This document shows, in pieces, positions 1-8,644 of a stretch of DNA of 64,000 bases. Within the stretch, counting starts at the first letter, position 1. Each line of letters begins with the position of its first letter. Source of the stretch: Clostridia bacterium (lineage in GTDB: Bacteria; Bacillota; Clostridia; Oscillospirales; CAG-272). The stretch covers positions 171,790-235,789 of the forward strand of contig JAFTMG010000006.1 in assembly GCA_017452525.1 (NCBI GenBank). Direction: 5' to 3'. Below the pieces are notes generated by a model. That model worked only from the letters and a program-made list of their open reading frames with translations, made no database searches and was not told the DNA's origin. The translations under genes were made by a program, and so were the position numbers.

Positions 1-1197
1 TCGGGGCATGGTCTGCTGCTCTGTCGGGCGGGTAGGCATATCCATCTTCATCTGCTGTTTTTGTACCGACTCCGCGCGACCGTCCCGGATCGGAAACATG
101 GCATCGGACACACGGGGGCGTTGCGGCGGTTGCTGCGCGGCAAATAGCCGTCTTGCCTCCTCGGCGGAAACGTGCCCTTGGCTGAGCTTGATATCGGGGC
201 GCTGTTTATCCTGCTCCAGCGCGTTGCGCACCGCATAATAGATCGCCTCAAACACGGGCTTTTCGTTGGAGAATTTGACCTCCAGCTTGGCGGGATGCAC
301 GTTGACGTCCACCGCCGCGGGCTGGATCTGTATGTTCAGCACGCAGCACGGAAATTTTTCGGGCGGCATATAGGAGCAATATGCCTGCTCCACCGCCGCA
401 CATGCGGTCTTACTCTTGACGTAGCGACCGTTGATAAAATAATTTTGGAAATTGCGATTGGATTTGACGTTGTCGGGTCTGCCGATGAAGCCGCTAACGG
501 CAACGCCGCCCTCTTCTCTCGCTTCGATCTCGATCAGACGGGAAGCAAAATCCTTGCCGAAAACGGCATAGACCGTATGGCGCAGATCGTTATCCCCTGC
601 GGTCTCAAGTCTTACGTTGCCGTCTACGATCAGGCGGAAGGCAATATCCGGGCGGGACAGTGCCACCTTTTCCACGTTGGCGGCAACCGCCATTGCCTCG
701 GTCACGTCCTTCTTCAAAAACTTGCGCCGCGCGGGCACGTTGGCAAAGAGATCCTCCACGATCACCGTGGTACCATCCGAGCATCCCTGCTCGGTCAGCG
801 TGACGTTTTCGCCACCGTATGCCTCCAGCACCGCCCCCATCTCTGCCCCGTGAGGCTTGGAAAAGATGCGCAGGTGCGAGACCGAGGCGATCGCCGCCAG
901 CGCCTCTCCGCGGAAGCCCAGCGTCAGGATCCCATCCAGATCTTCCGCCTCTTTGATCTTACTGGTCGCGTGTCGGCGCACGGCAATGGGCAGATCCTCT
1001 GCCGCCATACCGCAACCGTTATCGGAGACACGCATAAAGGTCACGCCGCCGTTTTGGATCTCCACGGTGATACGGGTACTGCCCGCGTCAATGGCGTTCT
1101 CCATCAGCTCCTTGATAACCGATGCGGGGCGGTCCACCACCTCACCGGCGGCGATCAGATTGGCAACGGCGAAGCTGAGTACATTGATCTTTCCCAT
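1..1197 (-). CDS. mutL: DNA mismatch repair protein MutL (5' part; runs off left edge)
   Basis: MutL is the GHKL ATPase that links mismatch recognition by MutS to strand incision. The 399 visible codons are open to base 1. The N-terminal ATPase is intact: ENAIDA (33-38), DNGCG (59-63), TSKI (78-81) and GFRGEAL (94-100), followed by the transducer domain. From about residue 340 a Gln/Pro-rich linker begins. The C-terminal dimerisation and endonuclease domain lies outside the window, so nuclease competence cannot be judged. The ATG at 1197 follows an AAAGGAG site. It lies 30 bases after mutS and is probably co-transcribed with it. Confidence 0.97.
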   Translation of the reverse strand, partial: MGKINVLSFAVANLIAAGEVVDRPASVIKELMENAIDAGSTRITVEIQNGGVTFMRVSDNGCGMAAEDLPIAVRRHATSKIKEAEDLDGILTLGFRGEALAAIASVSHLRIFSKPHGAEMGAVLEAYGGENVTLTEQGCSDGTTVIVEDLFANVPARRKFLKKDVTEAMAVAANVEKVALSRPDIAFRLIVDGNVRLETAGDNDLRHTVYAVFGKDFASRLIEIEAREEGGVAVSGFIGRPDNVKSNRNFQNYFINGRYVKSKTACAAVEQAYCSYMPPEKFPCCVLNIQIQPAAVDVNVHPAKLEVKFSNEKPVFEAIYYAVRNALEQDKQRPDIKLSQGHVSAEEARRLFAAQQPPQRPRVSDAMFPIRDGRAESVQKQQMKMDMPTRPTEQQTMPR

Positions 1198-1227
1198 GCG
1201 AATATCTCCTTTCATCATTTTTGGGGG

Positions 1228-3825
1228 TTATTTCAACCGTTTCTGGAGATCAAACAGAAGAGACATTGCCTCATAGGGTGAAATGGTATTGAGGTCGATC
1301 TGCTTCAATTCCTCCATGACCTGCTCGCGCAGGCAATCCTCTACGCTGATATTATCAGGGCTGTCCGTCTCCTGCTTTTCCTCAACGGCATCGACACTCT
1401 GCAAAGCGCGCGCCGTCTTTTCCACGCTGGCAAGCACTTCCTTGGCGCGCTTGATCACCTCATTCGGCAATCCTGCCAGCTTGGCGACCTCGATACCGTA
1501 GCTGTCGTCGGTGGAGCCGCGTACGATCTTGCGCAGGAAGGTGATGTTATCTCCCCGCTTTTTCGCCGCCACGTTATAGTTGACGATACCGGGGAATTCT
1601 TTTTCCAGCACTGTCAGCTCATGATAGTGAGTGGCAAACAGCGTCTTGGCGCCGATGCGGCGGCTGTACGTATATTCAGCGATGGCACGCGCAATGCTCA
1701 TGCCGTCAAAGGTGCTGGTTCCCCGCCCGACCTCATCGTAGATGATCAGACTGCGGCGGGTAGCATTACGCAGAATGTATGCCACCTCATTCATCTCCAA
1801 CATAAAGGTGGACTGTCCCGATGCCAGATCGTCTGAGGCACCCACACGGGTGAAGATGCGGTCCACAATGCCGATCCGCGCCTCCTTGGCGGGAACGAAG
1901 GAGCCGATCTGCGCCATCAGGGTGATGAGTGCCACCTGCCGCATAAAAGTGGATTTACCCGCCATATTGGGACCCGTGATCAGCAAGAGCCGATTGGCGG
2001 AGGTATCCAACAGTACGTCGTTGGGCACAAAATAAGCATCCTTGACGAACTGCTCTACCACGGGGTGTCTGCCGTCGCGGATATCGATGCCGTCCGTCAT
2101 ATTGACCTCGGGGCGCACATACTGATTGCGCGCCGCCACCACGGCAAGGCTGAGATACGCATCTGCGGTGGCAAGCAATGCCGCCGCCTTCTGGATCCTT
2201 GCGCTGTTTTCGGCGATGTGCGAACGGACCTGCTGGAATATATCGTATTCAAAGGAGCAGATGCGGTCGGCGGCACCGAGAATGGTGCTTTCCAGATCCT
2301 TCAGCTCCTGCGTGATATAACGCTCACAGTTGGAAAGCGTTTGCTTTCGGATGTATCTGTCCGGCACCTGATCGATCAGCGATTTGGTGACCTCGATATA
2401 GTAGCCGAACACCTTATTATAAGAGACCTTAAGGGTCTTGATACCCGTCTTTTCCCGCTCCTCTTCTGCCATCTGCTCCAGATAATCCTTGCCGTTGGTC
2501 ATAATGGAACGGAGACGGTCGATCTCCTCGTGATATCCGTCGGCGATCATGCCGCCCTCGCGCACGGAAAAGGGCGGATCGGCAACGATCGCCTCATCAA
2601 TGCACACATACAGATCGGCAAGCGTGTCCATTTCCCGACAAATGCGGGAAAGCTCCTCGCTTCGACAGTTTTCCAAAAGCGCCTTCAGCTCCGGCAGTAT
2701 CTTGATGGTTGCCGCCACGGCACGCAGATCCTTGGCATTGGCGGAACCGTAAACGATCTTGGTGATCAGTCGCTCCAGATCCAACACACCCGAAAGCAGG
2801 TCTCCCATCTCCTCACGGAGCATAAATCCGTCGTACAATTCCTCCACCGCGCTCTGTCGGCGATTGATCTCGGCGGTGCTCAGCAGCGGATGCTCCAGCC
2901 ATTTACGAAGCAATCTGGCGCCCGGAGCGGTGCGGGTCTTGTCCAACACCCACAGAAGCGAGCCGCGTTTTTCCTTGGTGCGCATAGTCTCGCACAGCTC
3001 CAGATTGCGGCGCGTGTTCACGTCCATCTCCAGATACTGCCCCTGTGTATACAGATTCAGCTCCTTGATATAGGAGATGTCCTTCTTCTGCATCTCGGCG
3101 ATATAGTCGAGCAAGGCGCCGACCGCGCCGACCAGCGCACGGTCACGGAGCGTTTCCTCGGGAATCGGCGTTTCAAACTGGGTCTTGACACGGTCAAGCG
3201 CAGATCCGTATTCAAATCTGCCCGGCTGCCCTGCGGACAGCATGGCGTGGAGACGGCCGTGAATGAAATCCGCCACCTCGCCGAATTTGTTTTCGGATAC
3301 GTTGGTAATGATCTCGCTGGGCGAATAGGTGCCCAGCTCATTGATCAGGCGGCTGTCCAGATGATCCCCCTCAAAGGAGGTGGCATAGATCTGCGCGGTG
3401 GAAACATCCGCAAAGCAGACGCCGTAGGAAAACTCGCCAAAGCAAATCGCGCAGAGATAGTTATTCTGATTTTCACTGAGCAGGTCGGTCTCGATCAGCG
3501 TACCCGGCGTTACCACGCGCACCACCTCACGGGTCACAAGTCCCTTGGCAAGCGCGGGGTCCTCCATCTGCTCACAAATGGCAACCTTATAGCCCTTGGC
3601 GATCAGACGGCCGATATAGGTCTCGGAGCTGTGAAACGGCACGCCGCACATGGGCGCACGTTCCGCTTCGCCGCAATCTCTGCCCGTCAGGGTAAGCTCC
3701 AGCTCGCGGGAGACCGTTTTGGCATCCTCGAAAAACATTTCGTAGAAATCGCCCAGGCGGTAAAACAGGATATAGTCTTTATATTGATTTTTGACCTGGA
3801 AATATTGCTCCATCATCGGAGTCAT
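1228..3825 (-). CDS. mutS: DNA mismatch repair protein MutS
   Basis: MutS binds mismatches and small loops and recruits MutL. The 865 residues are normal for bacterial MutS. The mismatch-wedging F-x-E lies in GDFYEMF (F27, E29). The Walker A motif GPNMAGKST begins near residue 618 and is followed by the ABC-ATPase motifs, including DEVGRGTSTFDG. The C-terminal tail is complete. The ATG follows CAGGAG at 8 bases. It sits between the YlbF-family gene (43-base gap) and mutL in the arrangement known from Bacillus and clostridia. Confidence 0.99.
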   Translation of the reverse strand: MTPMMEQYFQVKNQYKDYILFYRLGDFYEMFFEDAKTVSRELELTLTGRDCGEAERAPMCGVPFHSSETYIGRLIAKGYKVAICEQMEDPALAKGLVTREVVRVVTPGTLIETDLLSENQNNYLCAICFGEFSYGVCFADVSTAQIYATSFEGDHLDSRLINELGTYSPSEIITNVSENKFGEVADFIHGRLHAMLSAGQPGRFEYGSALDRVKTQFETPIPEETLRDRALVGAVGALLDYIAEMQKKDISYIKELNLYTQGQYLEMDVNTRRNLELCETMRTKEKRGSLLWVLDKTRTAPGARLLRKWLEHPLLSTAEINRRQSAVEELYDGFMLREEMGDLLSGVLDLERLITKIVYGSANAKDLRAVAATIKILPELKALLENCRSEELSRICREMDTLADLYVCIDEAIVADPPFSVREGGMIADGYHEEIDRLRSIMTNGKDYLEQMAEEEREKTGIKTLKVSYNKVFGYYIEVTKSLIDQVPDRYIRKQTLSNCERYITQELKDLESTILGAADRICSFEYDIFQQVRSHIAENSARIQKAAALLATADAYLSLAVVAARNQYVRPEVNMTDGIDIRDGRHPVVEQFVKDAYFVPNDVLLDTSANRLLLITGPNMAGKSTFMRQVALITLMAQIGSFVPAKEARIGIVDRIFTRVGASDDLASGQSTFMLEMNEVAYILRNATRRSLIIYDEVGRGTSTFDGMSIARAIAEYTYSRRIGAKTLFATHYHELTVLEKEFPGIVNYNVAAKKRGDNITFLRKIVRGSTDDSYGIEVAKLAGLPNEVIKRAKEVLASVEKTARALQSVDAVEEKQETDSPDNISVEDCLREQVMEELKQIDLNTISPYEAMSLLFDLQKRLK

Positions 3826-3868
3826 GGCAAATTCTCCTGTTCTTCAGATATGGGGGCAACCGTGCCGA

Positions 3869-4261
3869 TCAATGGCAGCCCTTGCAGGTAGCGCAGTTAT
3901 GGGTGCAACCCGGCTCCTCGCCCGTAATGCGGGACATGATGGTCTGGTTGACCTCGTTCATATAGGCATTGACGTCTTCCTGCGCCTCGTTCAACTCGGT
4001 AAACGCCTTATTTTCGATGATCAGATGATACAGCTCGTCAATGCGACGCTGGATGATCTCAAGGAAGTGAGTATCCTTCTCCTCCTTGGCAACCTCGTTC
4101 TGAAGAGCCTTTTGCTGAACCTCATACTCTACCATATAACGTCTCAGCTCGGGATCGTTCTCATAAGCTTTTCTTGCCTCCTCCAGGCGAACCAGGCGAG
4201 GATCGTTCTTCAATGCATCGCCAAGCTTGGCGGCGAGCTCCATAATTTCTTTGTTTTCCAT
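3869..4261 (-). CDS. YlbF/YmcA (RicF/RicA-like) family protein with Cys-rich tail
   Basis: A 130-residue, highly helical protein that looks like the YlbF/YmcA family. In Bacillus subtilis these are subunits of the RicAFT (Y-) complex, which carries Fe-S clusters and affects RNase Y-dependent mRNA maturation. The four C-terminal cysteines C119, C123, C126 and C129 (CTHNCATCKGCH) could bind a cluster or metal. Bacillus ymcA likewise lies next to miaB, near mutS and mutL, which supports the assignment. The ATG follows AAGGGA at 10 bases. Which Ric paralogue it matches is unclear. Confidence 0.85.
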   Translation of the reverse strand: MENKEIMELAAKLGDALKNDPRLVRLEEARKAYENDPELRRYMVEYEVQQKALQNEVAKEEKDTHFLEIIQRRIDELYHLIIENKAFTELNEAQEDVNAYMNEVNQTIMSRITGEEPGCTHNCATCKGCH

Positions 4262-4307
4262 GTTGATCAGTTCCCTTCTATAACATTTAAAATTTTATGG
4301 TCTTGAT

Positions 4308-5723
4308 TTATGCCTCGGCAATTGTGCCGTAAAGCGCGTAACTGTCGGCGCGGTCAATATGAACGCACACGTAATCGCCCATCCGCGCGGGGTCGCAGGG
4401 GAAGAAAACGATTTTTCCCTGATCTGTTCTGCCCTGACAAAGCTCGGCGTTGGTCTTGCTGACGCCATCGCACAGCACGCGCAGCGTTTTGCCCTCCAGC
4501 GGCAGATTTTTTTCCAGAGAGATCTCATTCTGCAGGGCAAGCAGGCGCGAAAAGCGCTCGCTCTTGACCGCATCCGGCACGGGATCCGGCATGGTGTCGG
4601 CGGGAGTTCCCTTGCGCGGCGAGAAGATAAAGGAATACAGCATATCGAAGCGCACGCGGCGAAGCATCTCCAGCGTTCCCTCGAAGTCCTCCTCCGTCTC
4701 CCCGGGAAAACCAACGATAATATCCGAGGTGATGGCGATACCGGGGATTTTGCTTCTCATATATTCCACAATGGAGTAATATTTTTCGGTATCATAGCGG
4801 CGGTTCATCGCCTTCAGCACGCGATCGCTTCCCGACTGCATCGGCAGGTGAAAATGGGGCGCGATATGGGGACAGGTCGCCATGACGTCGATCAGCTTTT
4901 CGGTGGCATCCTTGGGGTGGCTGGACATGAAATGCAACAGATAATCTCCCTCAATGGTGGAAACGTCGCGAAGCAGGTCGGCGAAATCATAGCCGTTGCC
5001 CAGATCCTTTCCGTAGGAGTTAACGTTCTGCCCCAAAAGGGTGATATCGCGGTAGCCACTTTCCACCAACTCCCGCACCTCGGCGATCACGTCCTCCGCG
5101 CGGCGGCTTCTCTCCCGCCCGCGCACGTACGGCACGATACAGTAGGAGCAGAAATTGTTGCAGCCGTACATGACGGATACCCACGCGCGGTAGCTGCTTT
5201 CCCGCTTGACGGGGATCCCCTCCACGACAATCCCTTCTGTCGCCTCCGGGCAGAACAGCCGTTTTCCCCGCTCCAGCTTTTCATGAAGCAATTCCGGAAA
5301 ACGGTGTGCCGAGGTGGTGCCGAAGACCAGATCCACGTAAGGGTATTTGTTTTTCAATTCGTTTTTGCGGCTCTCCTGCGCGGGCATACAGCCGCAAACG
5401 GCGATCACCAGATCGGGATGCTTTTGCTTGATATGCTTGTACTGCCCGATGATCGAAAGTGCCTTCAGTTCAGCATGTTCACGGATAGCGCAGGTATTGA
5501 CTACGATCAGATCCGCCTGCGCGGGTTGCTCGGTCAGCTCATACCCCATGGCAAGCGCGGTGCCCTTGAGCTTTTCGCTGTCCGCCTCATTCTGCTGACA
5601 ACCGAAGGTCAGAACGAAGGCACGGCGTCGCGCGCCCGTCTCTGCCGCATATTTATCATTCCACAGCCGAAGCTGCTTGATATATTGCTGTTGATTGGTG
5701 TTTTGTTCCATAAGAATCTGCAT
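4308..5723 (-). CDS. miaB: tRNA-2-methylthio-N6-dimethylallyladenosine synthase MiaB
   Basis: MiaB is a radical SAM methylthiotransferase that converts i6A37 to ms2i6A37 in tRNAs. From the ATG at 5723 (471 aa) the N-terminal UPF0004 cluster cysteines are C42, C78 and C112, the radical SAM cysteines are C188, C192 and C195 (CNNFCSYC), and a TRAM domain ends the protein. The ATG has GGAG 8 bases upstream. A TTG at 5768 (15 residues longer) also has a GGAG site and cannot be excluded. It is first in the miaB-ylbF-mutS-mutL operon. Confidence 0.96.
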   Translation of the reverse strand: MQILMEQNTNQQQYIKQLRLWNDKYAAETGARRRAFVLTFGCQQNEADSEKLKGTALAMGYELTEQPAQADLIVVNTCAIREHAELKALSIIGQYKHIKQKHPDLVIAVCGCMPAQESRKNELKNKYPYVDLVFGTTSAHRFPELLHEKLERGKRLFCPEATEGIVVEGIPVKRESSYRAWVSVMYGCNNFCSYCIVPYVRGRERSRRAEDVIAEVRELVESGYRDITLLGQNVNSYGKDLGNGYDFADLLRDVSTIEGDYLLHFMSSHPKDATEKLIDVMATCPHIAPHFHLPMQSGSDRVLKAMNRRYDTEKYYSIVEYMRSKIPGIAITSDIIVGFPGETEEDFEGTLEMLRRVRFDMLYSFIFSPRKGTPADTMPDPVPDAVKSERFSRLLALQNEISLEKNLPLEGKTLRVLCDGVSKTNAELCQGRTDQGKIVFFPCDPARMGDYVCVHIDRADSYALYGTIAEA

Positions 5724-5794
5724 CTTACCTTCTCCGGATTTTTCGGCAAATTTCGCCGCGAACAGCAAGACTTCTCCATCATGCTATTCATATT

Positions 5795-5824
5795 ATTATA
5801 TAACAAAAAAGGGGGGTATGTCAA
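5795..5824 (-). promoter_or_regulatory. Promoter of the miaB-ylbF-mutS-mutL operon
   Basis: On the minus strand TTGACA (5819-5824), an 18-base spacer and TATAAT (5795-5800) match the vegetative consensus fully. The -35 box lies in the loop of the preceding gene's terminator hairpin. Confidence 0.85.
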
Positions 5825-5833
5825 CCCCCTTTT
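5805..5833 (-). terminator. Terminator of the MBL-fold gene pair
   Basis: Read on the minus strand, AAAAGGGGG pairs with CCCCC followed by a T run, a compact intrinsic terminator directly after the stop at 5840. Its loop holds the -35 box of the next promoter. Confidence 0.8.
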
Positions 5834-5839
5834 CAATGT

Positions 5840-6838
5840 TCATGCCTCGGGCGAGACAGAAAGTTTCTCACCGTCGGTGGAAAAGACGTACGTCTGCTCG
5901 CCGGAGTTGATCAGCCTGACGGGGCTCTCCGGAAACAAATGGCGGATCACCTTGGCACCCGTGCCGATGCGTGCGCTGATCACGACGTACTGCGGGTCAA
6001 ACCGCATCATATCGGGCGCGGCGGCATCGCGAGCATAGCCGTGGTGAACGTATTTGACCACATCCACCTGCCCAAAGATCGGCAGATAGACATCCGTCAT
6101 CTCCCCTGCCATCTCCTCGGTAGGCACGGGAAGCTTTTTGGTAGTATCGCCGGTGAAGAGGAAGGTGCGTTCACCGTGGCGGACGTGAAACCAATCGCTG
6201 CAGTTATTGACTGCCAGAATGGCGATCTTGCGGTCATCGCGGTCACCGTCACAGTAAATATCCACCAGATGCGCCATTTTCTCCCCTATGCCGTAATCCA
6301 GATAGGCGGGGCAAACGGTGATAAGAGGCGATCTCTCATCTCCCTCGACCATACGGAAGCAGAAGCGGTTCTCCGCACCGAATGCATGGGTAATGACCTT
6401 CGCCTGCGGCTGGAATTCGCGGAGTGCCGCATCCAGGCGTGGACGGTATTTCTCATCCCCGTTGGTATCTTTCAGATTATAATGCGGGTCCATTTGCGAC
6501 GCCGGCGGGACGTAGAAGGAATCCACTTCGATATAGGGCGACGGAAAGACCGACGCAAACAGCGCGCCGATGTGGTCCACGTGGCAATGCGATGCCATCG
6601 AGGTGATCTTCAGCTTGCAGGAGGCATCCCCGATCAGCTCGGGGCGTCCGCCCAGCAGCTCCCGACGGATCCTCAGCAGATATTGCAAAGCATAATCGTT
6701 GGTATCGACACCGCCGTCGATCAGATAATAGGTACCGTTATATTCCCACAAAAAGGCGTCGGACTTCGGGGGATCATCATGCCCGATAAAATGGACTCGT
6801 AAAATACCGTCTTTCTTGGCAAAGCTATTGGCTGTCAT
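5840..6838 (-). CDS. Metallo-beta-lactamase-fold hydrolase (paralogue 2)
   Basis: A 332-residue cytosolic-looking protein (no signal peptide) of the MBL-fold superfamily, resembling the ComEC C-terminal hydrolase type. The metal motif HCHVDH is at 84-89. Further ligand candidates are the Asp of FTGD and the His pair of KYVHHG. It is a clear paralogue of the gene just upstream: both begin with a conserved FAK-[KR]-D stretch followed by H-x-IGH and share the core motifs. The ATG follows AAAGGAG at 8 bases, 21 bases after its partner. The substrate is unknown; nucleotide or phosphodiester hydrolysis is a guess from the fold. Confidence 0.85.
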   Translation of the reverse strand: MTANSFAKKDGILRVHFIGHDDPPKSDAFLWEYNGTYYLIDGGVDTNDYALQYLLRIRRELLGGRPELIGDASCKLKITSMASHCHVDHIGALFASVFPSPYIEVDSFYVPPASQMDPHYNLKDTNGDEKYRPRLDAALREFQPQAKVITHAFGAENRFCFRMVEGDERSPLITVCPAYLDYGIGEKMAHLVDIYCDGDRDDRKIAILAVNNCSDWFHVRHGERTFLFTGDTTKKLPVPTEEMAGEMTDVYLPIFGQVDVVKYVHHGYARDAAAPDMMRFDPQYVVISARIGTGAKVIRHLFPESPVRLINSGEQTYVFSTDGEKLSVSPEA

Positions 6839-6859
6839 CGCTTGTTCTCCTTTCTTGGA

Positions 6860-7846
6860 TCAGAGTTCGGGCGAAAGCGTGAGCCGCTCGCCGTCACAGG
6901 AAAAAACATAGGAGCGCAGACCGCAATTGACGGTCTTCACGTCACACGCGGGATACTTTTGGCGGATCGCCTCATGTCCCGTGGCAAGATGGGTCGTCAG
7001 TACGACATAGCGGGGAAAGAGCGACATCATCGCCTCGGCAGCGCCGTCCCGCTTATAACCGTGATGCACGTATTTCACCACGTCCACCTGCCCCAGAATA
7101 TCCGCATACGCCTCGATCATCTCCTCGGGCATCTCGTAGCCCATAGGCTTATTCTTTTTGACCGTATCTCCCGTAAACAGGAAGGAACGCGCACCGAACC
7201 GCACGTGGATCCAAACACTGTTGTTGTTGACCACCAGCGTGGAGATATTGGGGTTCTCTTCCCCATTCTTGAGCGCCTTGATCAAAAGGGAGACCCGCTC
7301 GGGACCTGCACTGTTGATCCACGGCGGGCAGACGGTGATCACAGGGGTGCTCTTCTCCGCCGTCATGGGTAACGTCAAACGGTTCTCCGTACCGAAGCAT
7401 ACGTCGATCACCTTCGCCCCCGGCTGATATTCCGATATGGCACCGGCAAGGGAGGCACGGTATTTGATGTCTCCGCTTTTTCCGTATCTCACGTCCAATC
7501 CGGAATCAGGCGGCATATACACGGTATCGATCTCAAGATAAGGAGATGGGAAAACGTCCGTGATCAAAGCGCCTATATGATCTCTGTGACAATGGGAAAT
7601 GATCACCGAGAGGCGCAAGCGGCAATCCGTGTCATTCCACTGCGACTCATGCCCTGCCAGAAACGTACGGCGGACCTCCAAAAGATAGTTCAGGGAGGCA
7701 TCGCATTCAAACAGACCGCCGTCGATCAGAACAAGTGCCCCGTTATATTCCAGCAAAAAGGCATCGGATTTGGGCGGCTCCTCACCATGCCCGATCAAAT
7801 GAACACGCAGCTCGTTGTCCCTTTTGGCAAATTCGTTGGCATACAT
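6860..7846 (-). CDS. Metallo-beta-lactamase-fold hydrolase (paralogue 1)
   Basis: A 328-residue MBL-fold protein with HCHRDH at 85-90, FTGD, and KYVHHG near the C-terminus, so all expected metal ligands are present. I start it at the ATG at 7846, which aligns with the start of the downstream paralogue and has AAGGAG upstream (11-base spacing). An in-frame TTG at 7876 lacks a ribosome site. No promoter of its own is obvious between it and the terminator of the upstream small gene, so read-through or a weak promoter is possible. Confidence 0.83.
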   Translation of the reverse strand: MYANEFAKRDNELRVHLIGHGEEPPKSDAFLLEYNGALVLIDGGLFECDASLNYLLEVRRTFLAGHESQWNDTDCRLRLSVIISHCHRDHIGALITDVFPSPYLEIDTVYMPPDSGLDVRYGKSGDIKYRASLAGAISEYQPGAKVIDVCFGTENRLTLPMTAEKSTPVITVCPPWINSAGPERVSLLIKALKNGEENPNISTLVVNNNSVWIHVRFGARSFLFTGDTVKKNKPMGYEMPEEMIEAYADILGQVDVVKYVHHGYKRDGAAEAMMSLFPRYVVLTTHLATGHEAIRQKYPACDVKTVNCGLRSYVFSCDGERLTLSPEL

Positions 7847-7874
7847 ATCCGCATCTACTCCTTCCCTGATATTC

Positions 7875-7899
7875 AAAAAGGAGCAGCATATGCCGCCCC
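7875..7899 (-). terminator. Terminator after the 81-aa membrane protein
   Basis: On the minus strand GGGGCGGC pairs with GCTGCTCC (two G-U pairs) around an ATAT loop, followed by a run of five T, just downstream of the stop at 7918. Confidence 0.65.
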
Positions 7900-7917
7900 T
7901 CTTTGATATACATCACC

Positions 7918-8163
7918 TTAGTCAGCCAGAACGGTGATTCTGTTGCCGGTAATCTCAGTTACAAGGTCAACGATCCAGAAAATGAAGCCCAGACCTACGA
8001 AGCAAAGGATACCAACGATCAGAGTTACGATGTTCTTGGTCTCAACGTAGCGAAGAATGCGATATACTGCGCTAACGACATAACCCAGAAACAGCTGGAG
8101 CAGGATCTTCGCAATCTTCGGCAGATCCTCGTACATTGCGGTGATGGAAGAATTGTTAGACAT
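7918..8163 (-). CDS. Small membrane protein of unknown function
   Basis: An 81-residue protein with a short hydrophilic N-terminus, a hydrophobic segment at about 16-36 and a second at about 44-68 ending in FWIVDLVTEI, so it probably spans the membrane twice. The ATG has an ideal AGGAGG nine bases upstream, and the gene has its own consensus promoter and terminator, so it is a separately expressed unit. The second segment faintly recalls TM2-type proteins, but I do not assign a family. Confidence 0.8.
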   Translation of the reverse strand: MSNNSSITAMYEDLPKIAKILLQLFLGYVVSAVYRILRYVETKNIVTLIVGILCFVGLGFIFWIVDLVTEITGNRITVLAD

Positions 8164-8207
8164 TTTACATGTCCTCCTGAATAAGTAATATAGGGTTAAC
8201 AGTGATT

Positions 8208-8236
8208 ATTTTATCACATAATCACATCTTTGTCAA
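8208..8236 (-). promoter_or_regulatory. Promoter of the 81-aa membrane protein gene
   Basis: Minus strand: TTGACA (8231-8236), 17-base spacer, TAAAAT (8208-8213), about 45 bases upstream of the ATG. Confidence 0.8.
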
Positions 8237-8288
8237 TGCATTTGGCGAAAAAACCGTATTTTATCGGGTGAGTCCGCCTCGTGTATGC

Positions 8289-8318
8289 AAAAAAGGCGAG
8301 ACCGAGGTATCGCCTTTT
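8289..8318 (-). terminator. Terminator of rpsU
   Basis: Minus strand: AAAAGGCGA pairs with TCGCCTTTT, ending in a T run, 16 bases after the rpsU stop. Confidence 0.85.
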
Positions 8319-8333
8319 GCACAATCAAACAGA

Positions 8334-8510
8334 TTATTTGTACTTGCGCTTTCTTGCAGCTTCAGACTTTTTCTTGCGCTTTACGCTGGGCTTCTCGTAG
8401 TGCTCTCTCTTGCGAAGCTCGGTAAGAACACCGGAACGAGCGCACTGACGCTTAAAGCGACGAAGGGCACTGTCCAGAGACTCGCCTTCTTTAACTTTTA
8501 CTTCTGCCAT
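8334..8510 (-). CDS. rpsU: 30S ribosomal protein S21
   Basis: A 58-residue, very basic protein with the S21 layout: an N-terminal [20 protein letters not shown], a central REHYEKPS motif, and a Lys/Arg-rich tail ending RKRKYK. S21 sits on the 30S platform near the anti-Shine-Dalgarno region and assists initiation. The ATG at 8510 has a GGAGGG-rich stretch upstream. It is transcribed alone from a near-perfect promoter and closed by its own terminator, between leuS and the small membrane protein gene. Confidence 0.97.
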   Translation of the reverse strand: MAEVKVKEGESLDSALRRFKRQCARSGVLTELRKREHYEKPSVKRKKKSEAARKRKYK

Positions 8511-8576
8511 TTTTATCTACCCTCCCTCCGCTGTGAACCAAACGCTAACTGTTCTTTCAAAACAATCACGTTCTTT

Positions 8577-8605
8577 ATTATACACGAAATTACGTCCCGT
8601 GTCAA
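8577..8605 (-). promoter_or_regulatory. Promoter of rpsU
   Basis: Minus strand: TTGACA (8600-8605), 17-base spacer, TATAAT (8577-8582), a full consensus match. Confidence 0.88.
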
Positions 8606-8644
8606 GAGATACACGAAAAATAAATCGAATTTTTTGTTCTTTTT

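Noticed and set aside
2065-3891. Long antisense reading frame (608 codons) opposite mutS
   Set aside because: It lies wholly opposite a conserved gene, matches no family, and is a by-product of G/C-ending codons on the other strand.
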